Of a stretch of DNA of 64,000 bases, positions 35,334 through 47,061 are shown in pieces; position 1 is the first letter of the stretch; each line of letters begins with the position of its first letter. The notes beneath the pieces were generated by a model. It saw nothing but the letters and a program-made list of their open reading frames with translations. It made no database searches and had not been told where the DNA came from. Both the position numbers and the translations under genes were made by a program. Source of the DNA: Nyssa sinensis (taxonomy: Eukaryota > Streptophyta > Magnoliopsida > Cornales > Nyssaceae); assembly GCA_008638375.1 (NCBI GenBank), contig CM018032.1, positions 40,053,355-40,117,354 on the forward strand, in the 5' to 3' direction.

Positions 35334-35438
35334 GTTTTTGAGATGCTACACGCGTGCTAGTTATAAATGCGCCATTCCGCATTCTGAGGAGACAACTATT
35401 GATGTGATATTTATTACGTCAGCCATTGTTTGGGAAAA

Positions 35439-35510
35439 CGAGGTCATCATTGTCCCAACTGTCATGGCAGTTCAGAAGTGGCACCTTAATGTCCATTGGG
35501 GCTCTATAAA
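35439..35510 (+). promoter_or_regulatory. Conserved upstream block and TATA box of the antisense gene (copy 2)
   Basis: 35439-35482 contains TCATCATTGT and CTGTCATGGC and aligns with 26785-26741 (minus strand) of copy 1. A TATA box, TATAAA in GGCTCTATAAAAGGGG, follows at 35505-35510, about 210 bases before the antisense ATG. The same order and similar spacing in two diverged copies supports a real promoter. Confidence 0.6.
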
Positions 35511-35716
35511 AGGGGGGCGACACACCACTTTATCCCCTTTTACCATTTTTGAATTTGGCTTGAAACTTCAGACATCAAAAGCATTTTTCTAAGGCGATTT
35601 CTAGTGTGCCAGAGAACTTCTCCGACAAGAACTCAGTCAGGTTTGGTTCCGAGTGTATTCTCTATTGTTTCTTTTTTTTTTAATTTCATCTCTATTTTCT
35701 TCCTATTTTTTTTCAA

Positions 35717-37207
35717 GTGATGTTTGCCCTTAACGCCCAGTCGAGTACTGGTTATGAAAATTTAAAACCATTGGAGGCTGATAATCTAGCAGAAATAAAT
35801 CTAGTAGTTAATAGTCCATCAAGGGATTTGGAGAATAGATCCGCTGGTAGTCCAACCTCTAGTTCTGAAGTGAAAATAGTTAAGGCCCATTTAGAGCCTA
35901 GGAACAGAGGTACAGAGACCTCTAGTAAAAATTGAAAAAGGAAGAGGGTGAAAATGTTATCACTCAGAGCATGATAGATACTCTGAAGGCTGCCTTCGAC
36001 TTCCTTAATAACATGAGTTGTAGGATACCTGAGCCCATAGATCGCTCCTCTAATGTCCAACACGATGAGATCTGTGCTTACCTTGAATGGTTCAAGATTG
36101 GAGTACGGTTCCCTTCCATTGTATTATTAGGGAGTTCTTTCGTTGATTTAATATATACCTAGCCGATCTGAACATTAATAGCTAGAGGCAATTACTAGGT
36201 TTCATAGTTTTAGGTCACTTGAATAATGTTGAGGTAGATATCCCATTGATTAGAAGTAACATGGATTTAAAGTACCTGATGTCGGAAGGCATGTTTTACA
36301 TGTCTTTTGACAAGGGGTTCAAACCCCTCACCTCTGTACCTACTTCTAATAAGACCTGAAAGAAGTGATACTTCTATATGAAATGAGGCTAGGACTTCGA
36401 GGACTTTGAGAATCAGTGCCATAATTTTCCTACGAAGAACTGGTATTAAGGGTGAGCCCCTTTTTTTTTTCTTGCACAACTTGCCTTTTATTTTTATGCG
36501 TTTGGGCCTAACTCATCTCTGCTCTGTATATTTGTGCAGACAAAAAGACTTGGAAGATGTCAATTTTCACTATCGATCTTTAAAATAAGTACAGACAGCT
36601 CCTCAAAACCAACAATCACTCCCACAAGGCCACATTGACTTTAAAGAATTTGATGGACGCAGGATTGGTGAAGGACAACATCCAAGGGCTTAAAAAGACA
36701 CTTCTCTCTAGATGGGTACCAAGGAAGAAGAAGAAGGTCGGGAAACTTCATTCCTTGCCGAACCCCCACCTTTAGAAAAGATTAATTTCTAACTCTCCTA
36801 AGTGGACAGTCTCAGAAGAGTTGAGCCGTTCACTAGTCCAGAAAACCTTCCCCTTTCTAGCCCCTCTCATACTGAAACAAAGAGAGGAAAAGGAAATGTG
36901 GGTGCTGCCCTCCAGTGCTTGAGGACTCCAGCCCAAGTGCCGTGAAGAAGGCTTACAAGGACTCTTAGACGACAGGCCCCAGCAAGTTCACTAGGCTAAA
37001 GCATCAGAAGATAGCCAAAGATCTGATGGCTATCTACATCAGGGTGAGTTTTTATTTTCAGTGCTGACTTGGCTGTTTTGGTTTTAGGCTGTTCACGGCT
37101 TAGTAGCCATCATGGATTACCTTAAAGATACTAAGTAGATTGACACCCTTCAATTTGAGCTCGATGAAATTAGGCTGCAACTAGGGACAAATAAACCAAA
37201 CCTGTAA
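35717..37207 (+). pseudogene. Spliced antisense gene of Tat copy 2
   Basis: Homologous to the antisense gene of copy 1, exon by exon. Exon 1 is 35717-36451 (start MMFAL; EICAYLEWF near 36070; FYMSFDKGFKPL near 36295), broken by a TGA at about 35933, a frameshift near 36120 and later stops. Intron 1 is 36452-36539 (88 bp, GTGAG...TGCAG). Exon 2 is 36540-37043, starting in the same KKTWK context and phase as copy 1. Intron 2 is 37044-37087, only 44 bp (GTGAG...TTTAG), probably shortened by deletion. Exon 3, from 37088, keeps the coiled-coil start but ends at 37207, cut short by a deletion into the tandem repeats. Both intron positions match copy 1. Confidence 0.8.
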
Positions 37208-37325
37208 CACTTGTAATGAGTACAAGGTTTTTAGGAGTCTATACATTGGTAAAATATACCAGATTTGTAACGCTTGTAATGAGTACAAGATTTTTAAGGG
37301 TTTGTTCATAGGTGGTAAGCACTGA
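37190..37325. repeat. Two-unit tandem repeat between convergent genes (copy 2)
   Basis: Two units of about 62 bp, each with TGTAA(C)RCTTGTAATGAGTAC followed by AAGRTTTTTA. The position is the same as that of the 62-bp array in copy 1, between the pol end and the antisense gene end, though the unit sequence differs. Confidence 0.8.
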
Positions 37326-37349
37326 AATAAATAAAAAATAAAGAATTCT

Positions 37350-38450
37350 TTATTGATAATACTTGCGTAAGTGCTCAATGTTCCAAGGCCTGGGCACAAA
37401 TGTCCTAGTTAAATCTTCTAACCAATAAGTTGTAGGTCTAACAATCTTGGTTACATTGTAGGCCCCTTTCCAGTCAGGCGAAAGTTTTTCCATACTAGGA
37501 TCGTCAGTGTTTAGGAACACTTTCCTTAGAACAAGGTCTCCGAGCTGAAAGTTAATCGGTTTTAATCCTCTGTTGAAGTATTTGGCCATTCTTTGCTGGT
37601 AGGCTTTAGTCCTGATCCAAGCTTTCTCTCGTCGTTCTTCCAGAAGATCTAGATTTTTTGCGAGCTTTTGGCCATTAGTCTCTTGGTAAAAAAATGTCTG
37701 TTTTAAGGGTCAGCACACTAATTTCCACAGGAATGATTTCCTCGATGCCATAAGTGAGTGAAAATGGCATCTTCGTAGTAGGGGTTCTTCTAGTAGTTCG
37801 GTAGGCCTAGAGAACCCGAGGGAGCTCTTCCACTAATTTTCTTTTGGCTTCTTCTAACTTCCTCTTTATGGCCTCCAAAATAGTATGGTTAGTAACCTCA
37901 GCTTGTCTATTAGCCTGAGGATGTCCTGGAGAGGAGAAATAGTGACCAATATAGAGATCCTCACAAAACTTTTTGAACATTTTTCTTATGAATTGTGTTC
38001 CATTGTCTAAAATAATGACTTTGAGTATGCTGAACCTACATACAACATTCTTCTAAGGAAGTTCTTTACCTTTACTTCTACCTCTGTGATGTTAGTCAAG
38101 GGTTCTATTTCTGTCCACTTCAAGAAACAGTCAATGGTGTCTAGTAAAAATCTCCTATTCTGAGGGGCTTTTGGCAATGATCCTCTGATGTCCATTTTTC
38201 ATTAGACAAAAGGCCAAGAACTTGGAATAGGGATGAGTTCATACTAAGGTTGATATTGGTAAGAAGCAAAACGCTAACATTGGTCACACTTTCAAACATA
38301 TTCTTTAGTTTGTCTTAGCATACTAGGCCAGTAATAGCCCTCAATCGGTGTTCGGTGGGCTATGGTTCTTCCGCCGTTAAGGTTACCACATATTCCTTTG
38401 TGTATTTCAACCAGAACATAATGGGCCTCTTTTGGAGCCAAGCACAGTAG
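37350..38450 (-). pseudogene. Tat copy 2 integrase
   Basis: The C-terminal part (PTTYWLEDL to LRKYYQ stop, 37350-37589) is open. The core shows MDIRG (first Asp kept, the following Val-Gly altered), a kept DNGTQ at about 38000 and QAEVTNHT (Glu kept) at about 37885. The rest is split by frameshifts and stops. Confidence 0.85.
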
Positions 38451-38689
38451 GAGGGGTTATGTGTAAGACCTTCGGTAAAGTTTTTCTTTAAAGATTAAAT
38501 ACTGAGCTACCCTAATTCGAACCCTTATGGCTTAGTTTTTATCCTCTGGAAGCAATCCTTCCCTTAGGAATTTAATAATGTGAGTCATTCAATTTGGATA
38601 TTATTCTAAAATCTTTAAAGGTTACGACGCTTCAATGCTAGGCTTGGACTGGTAAGAGATTTTCACCATAGAATCTTTCTCTGGGTTAA

Positions 38690-39130
38690 GATGGGAGGCC
38701 ATATTTACTAGTACATCTACCTTGGAAGATTTCTTTCAATCTTCTCAATAGTGAACTTGTGAAAATATTGCTTTAGTGATTCCACCAGCTCTGAATACCT
38801 GATCATTCTGTTATCTTTGGTAGAATATTCTCCCAGAACTTGACTGACTATAAGTTGAGAGTTTGAAAATACGTTAAGGTTCAGAGCTTCACATTCCAGG
38901 GCTAGCTTTAAACTGAGGATAAATGTTTCATACTCAACTTCGTTGTTAGAGACTCTGAATCCCAAGTTGGTGGCTATTTCAGTTATGATCTCATCAGAGG
39001 ACTGAAGTATTATACCTACTCTAAAACCCTTATCTGCAGAAGAACCATCAGTGTGAAATAGCCATACCAAAATGTCTGTACTAGTTTGAGCTTTTGAATG
39101 CGGTATTCCAGTGAATTTAGTTATGAAATC
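38690..39130 (-). pseudogene. Tat copy 2 RNase H
   Basis: Open frame 38717-39070 carries FHTDGSS, NNEVEYETF and FSNSQLI. The third acidic position is Asn here (SNSQ for SDSQ), so the domain is inactive. Confidence 0.85.
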
Positions 39131-39526
39131 TCCTCATGCCTTAGTTTTGATGGTAGTTCGTGAAATGTAAGATATGTCAAACTCTCCTAACTCTACTGAT
39201 CATTTAATCAATCATTTAGAAACTTCGAGTTTGTGAAGGAGCAATTTCAGAGTATATGATGTGGAGATTACAATAGGATGAGCTTGAAAGTATGTTTAAG
39301 CTTCCGAGCAGATATTACCAAGGCTAACACCAATTTCTCAATTTTAGATTACCTTGTCTCGGTGTCCAAAAGTGCTTTACTAACATAAAAGACAGGCATC
39401 TGAACTCCTTTATTTTTCCTTATTAATGCAAGTTGATTGCATTTCTGACATTACTAAATAAAAGAGTAATTTTTCCCCTAGCATTGGTTTTGAAATAAGG
39501 TCAGGGAAGGCTAAGTACTGCTTGAG

Positions 39527-40310
39527 TTATTGGAAGTCTTCTTCACATTGAAAGTTCCACTCTAGGGCCTTACTCCCTCTCAAAGATTTAAAAAATGGAA
39601 TGCATCGATCCGTTGATTTAGAGATGAACCTATTCAGTATTGTTATCCTTCCATTTAGCCCATGAATATCTTTTTTAGTTTTGGGCGATTTTAGGTTTAT
39701 CAGAGCCTTGATCTGAGTAGGATCTTCTTGAATTCCTCTTTGGAAAACCAAGAAACCCAAGAATTTCCCTCTGTAATCCCAAAGATACACTTTGATAGGT
39801 TAAGTTTCATCTTGTGCTCCTTTAGAGTGTCAAATGTCTTGGATAAGTGCTGGATGTGGTTCGTCTTCTGAGCACTTTTAACCAGCATATCGTTGATGTA
39901 GACTTTTATTATATCTCCAATCTAGGGGCCAAACATTTTGTTCACCAATCTTTAATATGTGGCTCTAGCATTTTTTAGACCAAACGACATCACTCTATAA
40001 CAATAGAAACCTCTTTCTGATATGAAGACTATTTTGTCCTGGTTTGAAGGATACATTTGGATTTGATCGTACCTAGAGTCTGCATCCATAAAGTTTATGA
40101 GTTCGTGTCCTACTGTAGCTTCAACGAGTTGATTAATTCTGGGAAGAGAAAAGCTATCTTTAGGATAAGCTTTATTGAGGTCGGTATAGTTGACGCAAAC
40201 TCTCCATTTTTCGTTCTTCTTCTTTGAAGAACTATATTGGCAAGTCATTCGGGGTAGAACAACTCTCTTATCATTCCAGTATCAAGTAACCTCTGGACTT
40301 CTTCATTGAT
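39527..40310 (-). pseudogene. Tat copy 2 reverse transcriptase
   Basis: WRVCVNYTDLNKAYPKDSF (about 40150-40210) and SFGLKNARATY (about 39955) identify the core. The catalytic motif reads YINDM (near 39890) where copy 1 has YIDDM, so one catalytic Asp is Asn. The connection region follows to 39527 with a frame change near 39770. Confidence 0.88.
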
Positions 40311-40741
40311 GATCTTGTGACGTTCTAAGGAAAATGTCTTCCTCTTTAATCTCACGGAAGAAGGTCCGGATTTGTCATCAACTTATGAGAAATGAAGTCA
40401 AGATCTATTCCCTCCATATCTCTAGTGTCCCAAGCAAATACCAAAAGGTTGGATTTTAAGAATTTAACAATCTCCTTTTGCTCGGAAGGGGATAGAGTCG
40501 AGCCAATTTACTATTACTTTCCATCTTCTTTAGTGTTGATGAGTACTTTGATGGGCTCCTCTATTGGTTTGACTACATTATCTCTTTCTCTTGGACTCAG
40601 TGGTTCATCGATTTTAGAAGGGCATTCCTCGACTTCGTGAAGTTTTGGAGAGGAAGAGTCTTCCTTCTTATAAGGGCATTGTAATTGCTATTTATAAAGT
40701 CTTTCCCTGAGCATAAAGGCATGGCATTCCCGAGCAGTGGG

Positions 40742-41100
40742 CTAACAAGCCTTAATGGTGAGAACTTTGTCTTTATGGGCATATATCAGGCATTGATAGA
40801 GGGTTGAGGTAACTGCCCCCATCTGATGGATCCAGGGTCTCCCAATAATAACATTATAAGGAGATTTGGAATCTAAGATCATGAATTCAGAAATCAGGGT
40901 CTTGTGGTCATCTCCTTCTCGTGTCGTGGTTGGTAGATCAATCCTACCCATTAAGAAGCAGAGGTTTCCATTGAACTCGGCTATGACTATAATGGTAGCT
41001 CTGATGTCCTTGGAATCGAGCTTCATGTGTTTAAAGGGTTCGTAGAATAATATGTTGGTAGAGTTCCCAATGTCTACGAAAACCCTTCTGATCTCAAAAT
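40742..41100 (-). pseudogene. Tat copy 2 protease
   Basis: The active site reads VDIGNSTNILF (near 41060) where copy 1 reads VDTGSSVNILF. The Thr after the catalytic Asp is lost. The IIGRPWIHQ end is clear at about 40830. Confidence 0.85.
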
Positions 41101-41146
41101 TAGCAGTTTTGAGTGAGATAACAAAGGCATCATTGTGGGGACAGTA

Positions 41147-43060
41147 TTACCCAATAAGGTCCAGTTTAGAGAACTGTATTTGAGGTTCTGACTTCATCTT
41201 CTTCTCAATTATTGAGATTTGGATGACATGGGGTTCCACCTTTGCTTCCTGAGCATATCTTTTTCTAGCCCGGTTAAACATTCCTACCATCGTATTGTCA
41301 ACATTTAGTACAAAGATGACATGTTGATTATTTTGTTGCTGCCAATCATTCCAAGCTTCCCTTTGTTCGGGTATTTGTTCCACCCTCCTTTGAGGGGGTA
41401 TTTCGTCACAGGGGTTCTGTTTCCCATCGTCGTGGATGAATTCTCTCAACCGTCTTATCCTGATAAGGTGCTCTATTTCCTACTTCAGAGCTCTATACTC
41501 CTCGGTCGTGTGACCCTGCTCTTTATGAAAGTCATAGTACTTGTTTCTATTTCTTGAGTCAAGGTTCATTTTCAGTGGTTTTGGCCACCTCAGGTTTTCA
41601 CGAGTTTGGACTGTTGAAGTATATTGGTGAGAGAAGTATTTAATGGGGTATAATTTTCATACCTTCCAGAGCTAGAGTTGTTTTGGGGCTATTAATGTCG
41701 GTCTCTTGTCGAGACCCTTGGTCTTCTTTTTATTGTCCATGTTATCTCTCTTTTGAACATGCTCATCCTTTTGAGCTTGCTCTTTGGATTTCTGGAAGGA
41801 GGCTTTCGTATCTTTAAGATTAATATACTTATGTGCTCTATCTATAAGCGTTGTTATATCGGCAAAGGGATTATTGGTTAAAGAATCCTGGAAGTGTCCA
41901 AGCCCATGTCCTAAAGTGAAGGTAGCCACTAGAAAACTTGAATTGCAGTCATTTATTTTTGTGTGTTCGGTATTGAAATGAGCTATATACTCCCACATTG
42001 ACTCTCTCTTTACTTGCTTCATAGTCAACAATAACTCTAGCCCTTTTCTTAACTTCCTACTTGTTAAGAAGCGGTTAAGGAATAGCTTGTTGGGCACATA
42101 AAAATTACTAATTGATTTCTGGATAAGGTTGCAAAACCATTTAAGGGCAGTACCCTTCAGGTTGGTCACAAACGTTCGACACATAAAGGCATCGGTAACC
42201 CCGTGCATAGCCATTGTATGCTGATAATGAGATATGTGGTCCTTAGGTTCTTCAGACTCATCATAGAGAGTGAATTTTGGGACAATAAATTTCTTGGGTC
42301 ACTCATCTATCATTATGGCAAAGGTGAATAATGTAGAGAACCTACCGAGTAATTTATTTAGCTCGTTTTGTTTTGGAGGGACATGGAACCCCTTGGTTGG
42401 GATTGTTTGATCTTGAGAGTCCGTTATCTTTTCTACCCTCTAAGAAGCCTTAAGTAAGGTCTGTTATACGGTCGACACCTGTTGTTAGTCTTATCCCGTG
42501 CTTCCGGGTCCTGGATTCACAAAGGAAATTTTTCTAGCACCGACAGCGGGGTACTACTCTCCCAAGATTGGTGGACATAGGACCTCGGAAGGTTAAAGTT
42601 CTTGTTGCGTTGGATTGGCTCCAAAGACTGTTGGGATTGGTATTCTCGTCCTGCTCTAGTAATGGAAAGCATGGTGGAACGTCCGTATTCCTTTCCCGAT
42701 AGCTGTTGACGATTGGGGATCAGTCCCTATATGGACGATACCATGGGGGTGTATCGGCTGCGCATTGAGCATTTCCTTATTGTGAGATCCTTCGCTCATG
42801 GTAGTGGCAAGAGATTGAGGTCCTCTATGAACAATGCTAGTATGGGGAGGAGGATTGTTTTGGTGGTTTTGAGCCAGCGAAGCTAGAGCCTGTGACATGG
42901 TTATGAGTTGTTCTTATATCTGATTGGACTGTCGTTGAATCCAATCAAGTTGCTATTGTAGACGAACGGGTGTTTGTCCCATTCCTCTACTAGCAAGAGG
43001 CTGATTTTGAGAGTTTTGAGAATTTTGAGGATTCCTTCTAGGACGATGGTTTGAAGCCAT
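41147..43060 (-). pseudogene. Tat copy 2 gag
   Basis: Starts at ATG 43058-43060, just inside the primer-site remnant. The N-terminal Asn/Gln-rich region, the capsid-like region (LKGTALKWFCNL, about 42125) and the C-terminal basic region (RARKRYAQEA, about 41260) all align with copy 1. There are several stops between 42660 and 42220. At the gag-pol junction this copy reads a Gln codon (CAA, near 41215) where copy 1 has TAG. Confidence 0.87.
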
Positions 43061-43113
43061 CAGTTCTTTTTAGAGAATAAACTAGGCTTCGATGAAAAGA
43101 TAATGACAACGAT

Positions 43114-43139
43114 CGTCGTTCTCATAAACGACACACAAA
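43114..43139 (-). other. Primer-site remnant (copy 2)
   Basis: Minus strand reads TTTGTGTGTCGTTTATGAGA and then ACGACG, which aligns with TTTGGCGCCGTCTGTGGGA and ACGAC of copy 1. Nearly all differences are C-to-T or G-to-A, so the site is methylation-decayed. Confidence 0.7.
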
Positions 43140-43598
43140 TGATGTTGCCCTTTTCTGGTCTGAAGGCTTTTTCTCGTGAACTACCTGTCAAGAACTTGAG
43201 ATCAAAAGGTCACCAGGAAGGCTCCGGTGGTAGCCGCTCCAATGATAAAGTTAGTAGAGAAATAAATATAGTAATTCAAGAGAATAATTGAACATAAATT
43301 GAAAGCGTACTTTACTACTTTATTTATAAGGTGTAGATCTCCCAAGTTGAGTAGGATTAAGAGCCATGAAAGTAGCAATTTAAAGATATCCATAGATAGT
43401 AGTTTTCACGTTGAACCTTGTTTCCTTATTCTGAGGTTGGTATCCTAAAGAAGGCGGTGATCAACTCGGAACCCCTTGCTTCTGAACCCTCTTGTCTAGT
43501 CGGTTAGATGAACTAACCATCTCATGATATGCACATTGAAAAGCTCCTCATAGACACGTGTTGTGCCCTGTGCTTGGTGATCAAATTATGGTATATCA
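43140..43598 (-). repeat. Tat copy 2, 5' LTR
   Basis: Minus strand starts TGATATACCATAATTTGATC, related to the LTR start of copy 1, and ends GGGCAACATCA. Length 459 bp against 647 in copy 1, so a related but distinct LTR. Confidence 0.88.
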
Positions 43599-43653
43599 AT
43601 AAATATGTAATATATAAACATGCACACTATACACACACATATATACCACTCAT

Positions 43654-43690
<37 letters not shown>

Positions 43691-44583
43691 AATACTCTAC
43701 CGTTTGAATAAGGAAGAGATGAGAATGATAGGTAAAATGATCTCTTTGCAAATCCATTAAAGAGTAATTATGGAAGAAAAAGTTTAAAGTAATCAAAGTT
43801 GATGTCCTTTATTTTTTTCTTTAAGATGACATTTTTTGTAATTCTTCCTCTGACATTGACTTACTCGTAATTTCAGCCAAAAAAAGTGAGTTATTTGTAA
43901 TTGCCCCTTTTAAGAACTTACTCAAACCAAATATTTAACTACTTAATTCAAACAACACTTATACACTACTACTTAACTCAAATAACATTTTTATACCACT
44001 CAACCAAACAAGCATAGTATCTTTATGTAAAACTCGTAAGAAATTTCATTTTTAATCAAATTATTTTTTGACTCATTTTCTGCTAATTCAATTTTGGAAG
44101 CTCATGGCCTATATATTTAATCCCAAACAATGAGACGATCAAACTTATGTCTTACAACTGTAACATACGTTGCTTTTTGTATATTTTAACTATTTAGAAT
44201 TTTTTAATTCTTCAATGACTTTAAGAAAGTTTTATGTAAAAAATTATAAATAAATTTCAATTTAGAGCAAAAATTCTCCTTTCCTTATCTAGTTTTCAAT
44301 TTTAGGTATAAATTGTTAAAATTAATAAATAGTTTTACTTCATAGTATCTTAGTCAAACTAAAAATAGAAACTATTTTTCTAAAAAATAGAATTTGTATT
44401 TTACAAATAAGAATTATAGAAACCAGAGAATACAAAGTAAGAACAACTAGTATTTAAACCAAGTTCACATAACAGAAACAGGTTTTGTTCTAACTTATGC
44501 AAAATTATAAATTGCAAAACAAAAGTAGATTTGCTTACAATAATTTTGTAGTATCAATATAGATGATGATTGATGCAGACTAG

Positions 44584-44720
44584 CGTTTAATGCTATGTCC
44601 TTAAGACAATATTGGTCATCGCACCAAGATTACCGTTTAACGCTATGTCTTTAAAACAATATTGGTCATCGCACCAAGATTACCGTTTAACGCTATGTCT
44701 TTAAAACAATATTGGTCATT
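44584..44720. repeat. 50-bp tandem repeat, 2.7 copies
   Basis: Units start CGTTTAA(T/C)GCTATGTC at 44584, 44634 and 44684, and read on to GGTCATCGCACCAAGATTAC; the third breaks off after GGTCAT. Units two and three are identical until that break; unit one has a few transitions. Confidence 0.92.
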
Positions 44721-45500
44721 ACACTGGTACTTCAAGTTGTAATAGTGATTGCATCCCAAGATACAACGGTCATGCACACTGATGCAATACTTTAATTTCT
44801 ATGCACAACAAAACAACGTAGATTTTGTACTCTCTTTCTGACTCTATGAATCTAGACTAAATATATAAATGAATCTAGAATGATCAATCATCTATGCAAC
44901 GAGGGCAGAGTAGTTTTATAGATTTCTTTGTGTCTATTCAATCAGACATGAAATTAAAGGGTGCATTTGTTCAAACGAGAAGATATAGTTTGAATTGATG
45001 CATCCTCTCGATGAAGACGAATGTTTAGTCAATTTGAAACGACGATGTTTTAGATTGTTGAAAATGATAACGTTTTATTGGAAGAAATTAAATAAAATAT
45101 TAACTAAGTTTTCTCCAAAAGAAAAAAAAAAACATATATATATATATATATATATCACAGACCAAGGCCCAAGCACAACCCGACCCGATTTAGTGCGAGG
45201 TGCGCATGTGTGGTGAACCCACCATAGGTTATATCTTCTCCCTTCTACAAAAGAGGGATGCCTCTTAGGTCCCAAACCCTCCTTTAATGTAATTGTATAT
45301 ATACTTGCTTAAAGTTTTGTGCCTAACTAATGTAAGACACAAGCTTTTCACAAACTTATGTTACCATGTCAAGTGGTGATATTTGAAATCAATTTCTCAT
45401 TCACTCTTCAATGAATTTGAGGAACCCAATATATATTCTCAATCTACTCATGTAAAAAAACATATTTTCATGTGAACCTACCTCAAATAATTTGTTGGGT

Positions 45501-45562
45501 CTACTTTTATTTTAGCTCAAAGTTAGCTAAAAGCACTTGCTCTAAATCCATTTTGCCAACAA
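45501..45562. repeat. Direct repeat, left copy (copia LTR end?)
   Basis: CTACTTTTATTTTAGCTCAA through TTTTGCCAACA is repeated with about 85% identity at 46826-46892. The sequence after the left copy, ATACCCCACATGG, reads on the minus strand as a purine-rich tract, as expected just inside a 3' LTR. Confidence 0.6.
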
Positions 45563-46189
45563 TACCCCACATGGATGAATTTAACTGAAAGCAATGCAAA
45601 TGTTATGCAAACACATAAATAATACAATTAAAAATATCCTATATAAAGAAAGTTAGCTTGTAGTCTTGAACCTTCCCTTGTGAAATACTATCAGAGTTAC
45701 TAGTTTATTAGTGAATATGATGTCTTGAATTATTCAACCGTTTGTATAAATTAAGATAATAATATTCACACAAAATCTTTCTGAACATAGTTGGTTCTCA
45801 TGATTGTATTCATTTTGTCCTTGAACAATTCCTAGTTTTATGAATGCTCTTATAGAATTCAACCTTATCATTCTCATAGAACTAACCCAATTCACACTTA
45901 TACAGGTGATTCTTATTAAAAGTACTCTGTTATACTCCACTTGTCTTGAAAAGATATAAGAATCATTAAAAGCTTAACTTTTCCTATTAAACGATGTAGG
46001 CATCACTATTTTTTATCATAGGAATAAGCAAGAGATTTTATCTCTATAGTGATCTCATTGAATCACACACAATTTGGTTGTACCTTTGAACCTAGATCTT
46101 GGGATCTCTAGTCGACTAGGTTGGGTTACCATTATGGCGACTCTTAATGCATAGGTTTTAAACTCATTTCCCTCGATGAATGATTTACT

Positions 46190-46760
46190 TGCTCTCTAGT
46201 TAAACATTTTGTTAACGGATCCACTATATTGGCTTTTGACCTTATATATTCAACGATCATAACGCCATTAGAGAGCAGTTATTTTATGGTATTATGTCTT
46301 TGAAATATATGTCGAGACATACCGTTATACATTCAATTTTGAGCCCTTCCAATTGCAGATTAACTATCGTAATGTATACAAGATATCAAATTTTGTGCCC
46401 TTTCAATTGAAAGCACAAGTTTTGACCACATTGATATATCTTTTAAAAGATGACGAAGCAACCCATCTGCTTTGCTCGCTTTATCTAGTACAATAAATTT
46501 ATATTCTATTATGGATTTAGCAATGCACATTTGTTTAGAAGATTTCTAAGATATCACTCCAACACCAAGCGTAAAAAGGTAACCACTTGTAAACTTTGAG
46601 TCTTTGGTGTCGAATATCCTGTTTGCATCACAATAGCCTTCAAGCACAACTAAATACCTCGAGTAGTAGAATTCATAGCTTAGGATGTATTTCAAATATC
46701 TTAGAACCCTAACTATTGCCTACTACTGGTCTAACCTTGGGTTACTTGTGTATCTACAGA
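46190..46760 (-). pseudogene. Ty1/copia RNase H fragment
   Basis: Minus-strand translation shows the C-terminal end of copia pol: a GYCDANRIFDTKDSK-like stretch, then TSGYLFTLG, SKQMCIAKS and HLLKDI, with several stops. It is flanked by the direct repeats at 45501-45562 and 46826-46892, so it is probably what is left of a deleted copia element. Unrelated to the copia at 9208-14050. Confidence 0.75.
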
Positions 46761-46825
46761 ATTTGCTAATAGTGTATGCTATGACCGTACAAGTGCAATT
46801 AATTACGTACATTAGTCTTTGGTAT

Positions 46826-46892
46826 CAGGTCCACTTTTAACTTAGCTCAAAATTGGCTAAACAATACTTGCTCTAAACTCATTTTGCCAACA
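46826..46892. repeat. Direct repeat, right copy
   Basis: Partner of 45501-45562; ends in the same TTTTGCCAACA. The two copies bracket the copia RNase H fragment. Confidence 0.6.
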
Positions 46893-47026
46893 TATATCAA
46901 TTTTAATTTTATTCAAATTTATCTATTTTTTCAAGTTTTTATAGGATTCCTTTTCTGTTTTAATTTTTTTTAATCAAGTTAAAAGTTTGTTTTCTCTATA
47001 AATATGATGCAAGAGACCAATAAATA

Positions 47027-47061
<35 letters not shown>

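Larger units (their letters stand above)
35120..43598 (-). mobile_element. Tat-group retrotransposon copy 2 (decayed, minus strand)
   Basis: Target duplication ATAAA at 35115-35119 and 43599-43603. The 5' LTR is 43140-43598; the 3' LTR survives only as 35120 to about 35333, the rest and the purine tract having been deleted. Minus-strand order from the right: primer-site remnant, gag, protease, reverse transcriptase, RNase H, integrase, two repeat units, then the antisense gene, which reads on the plus strand. The arrangement is the same as in copy 1. It is much more decayed, with stops, frameshifts and lost catalytic residues in every gene, so it is the older insertion. Confidence 0.92.

Noticed and set aside
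35310..35345. Telomere-like GGATTAGGATTAGGG words
   Set aside because: Only two imperfect units and not the plant TTTAGGG repeat; it marks a deletion junction.
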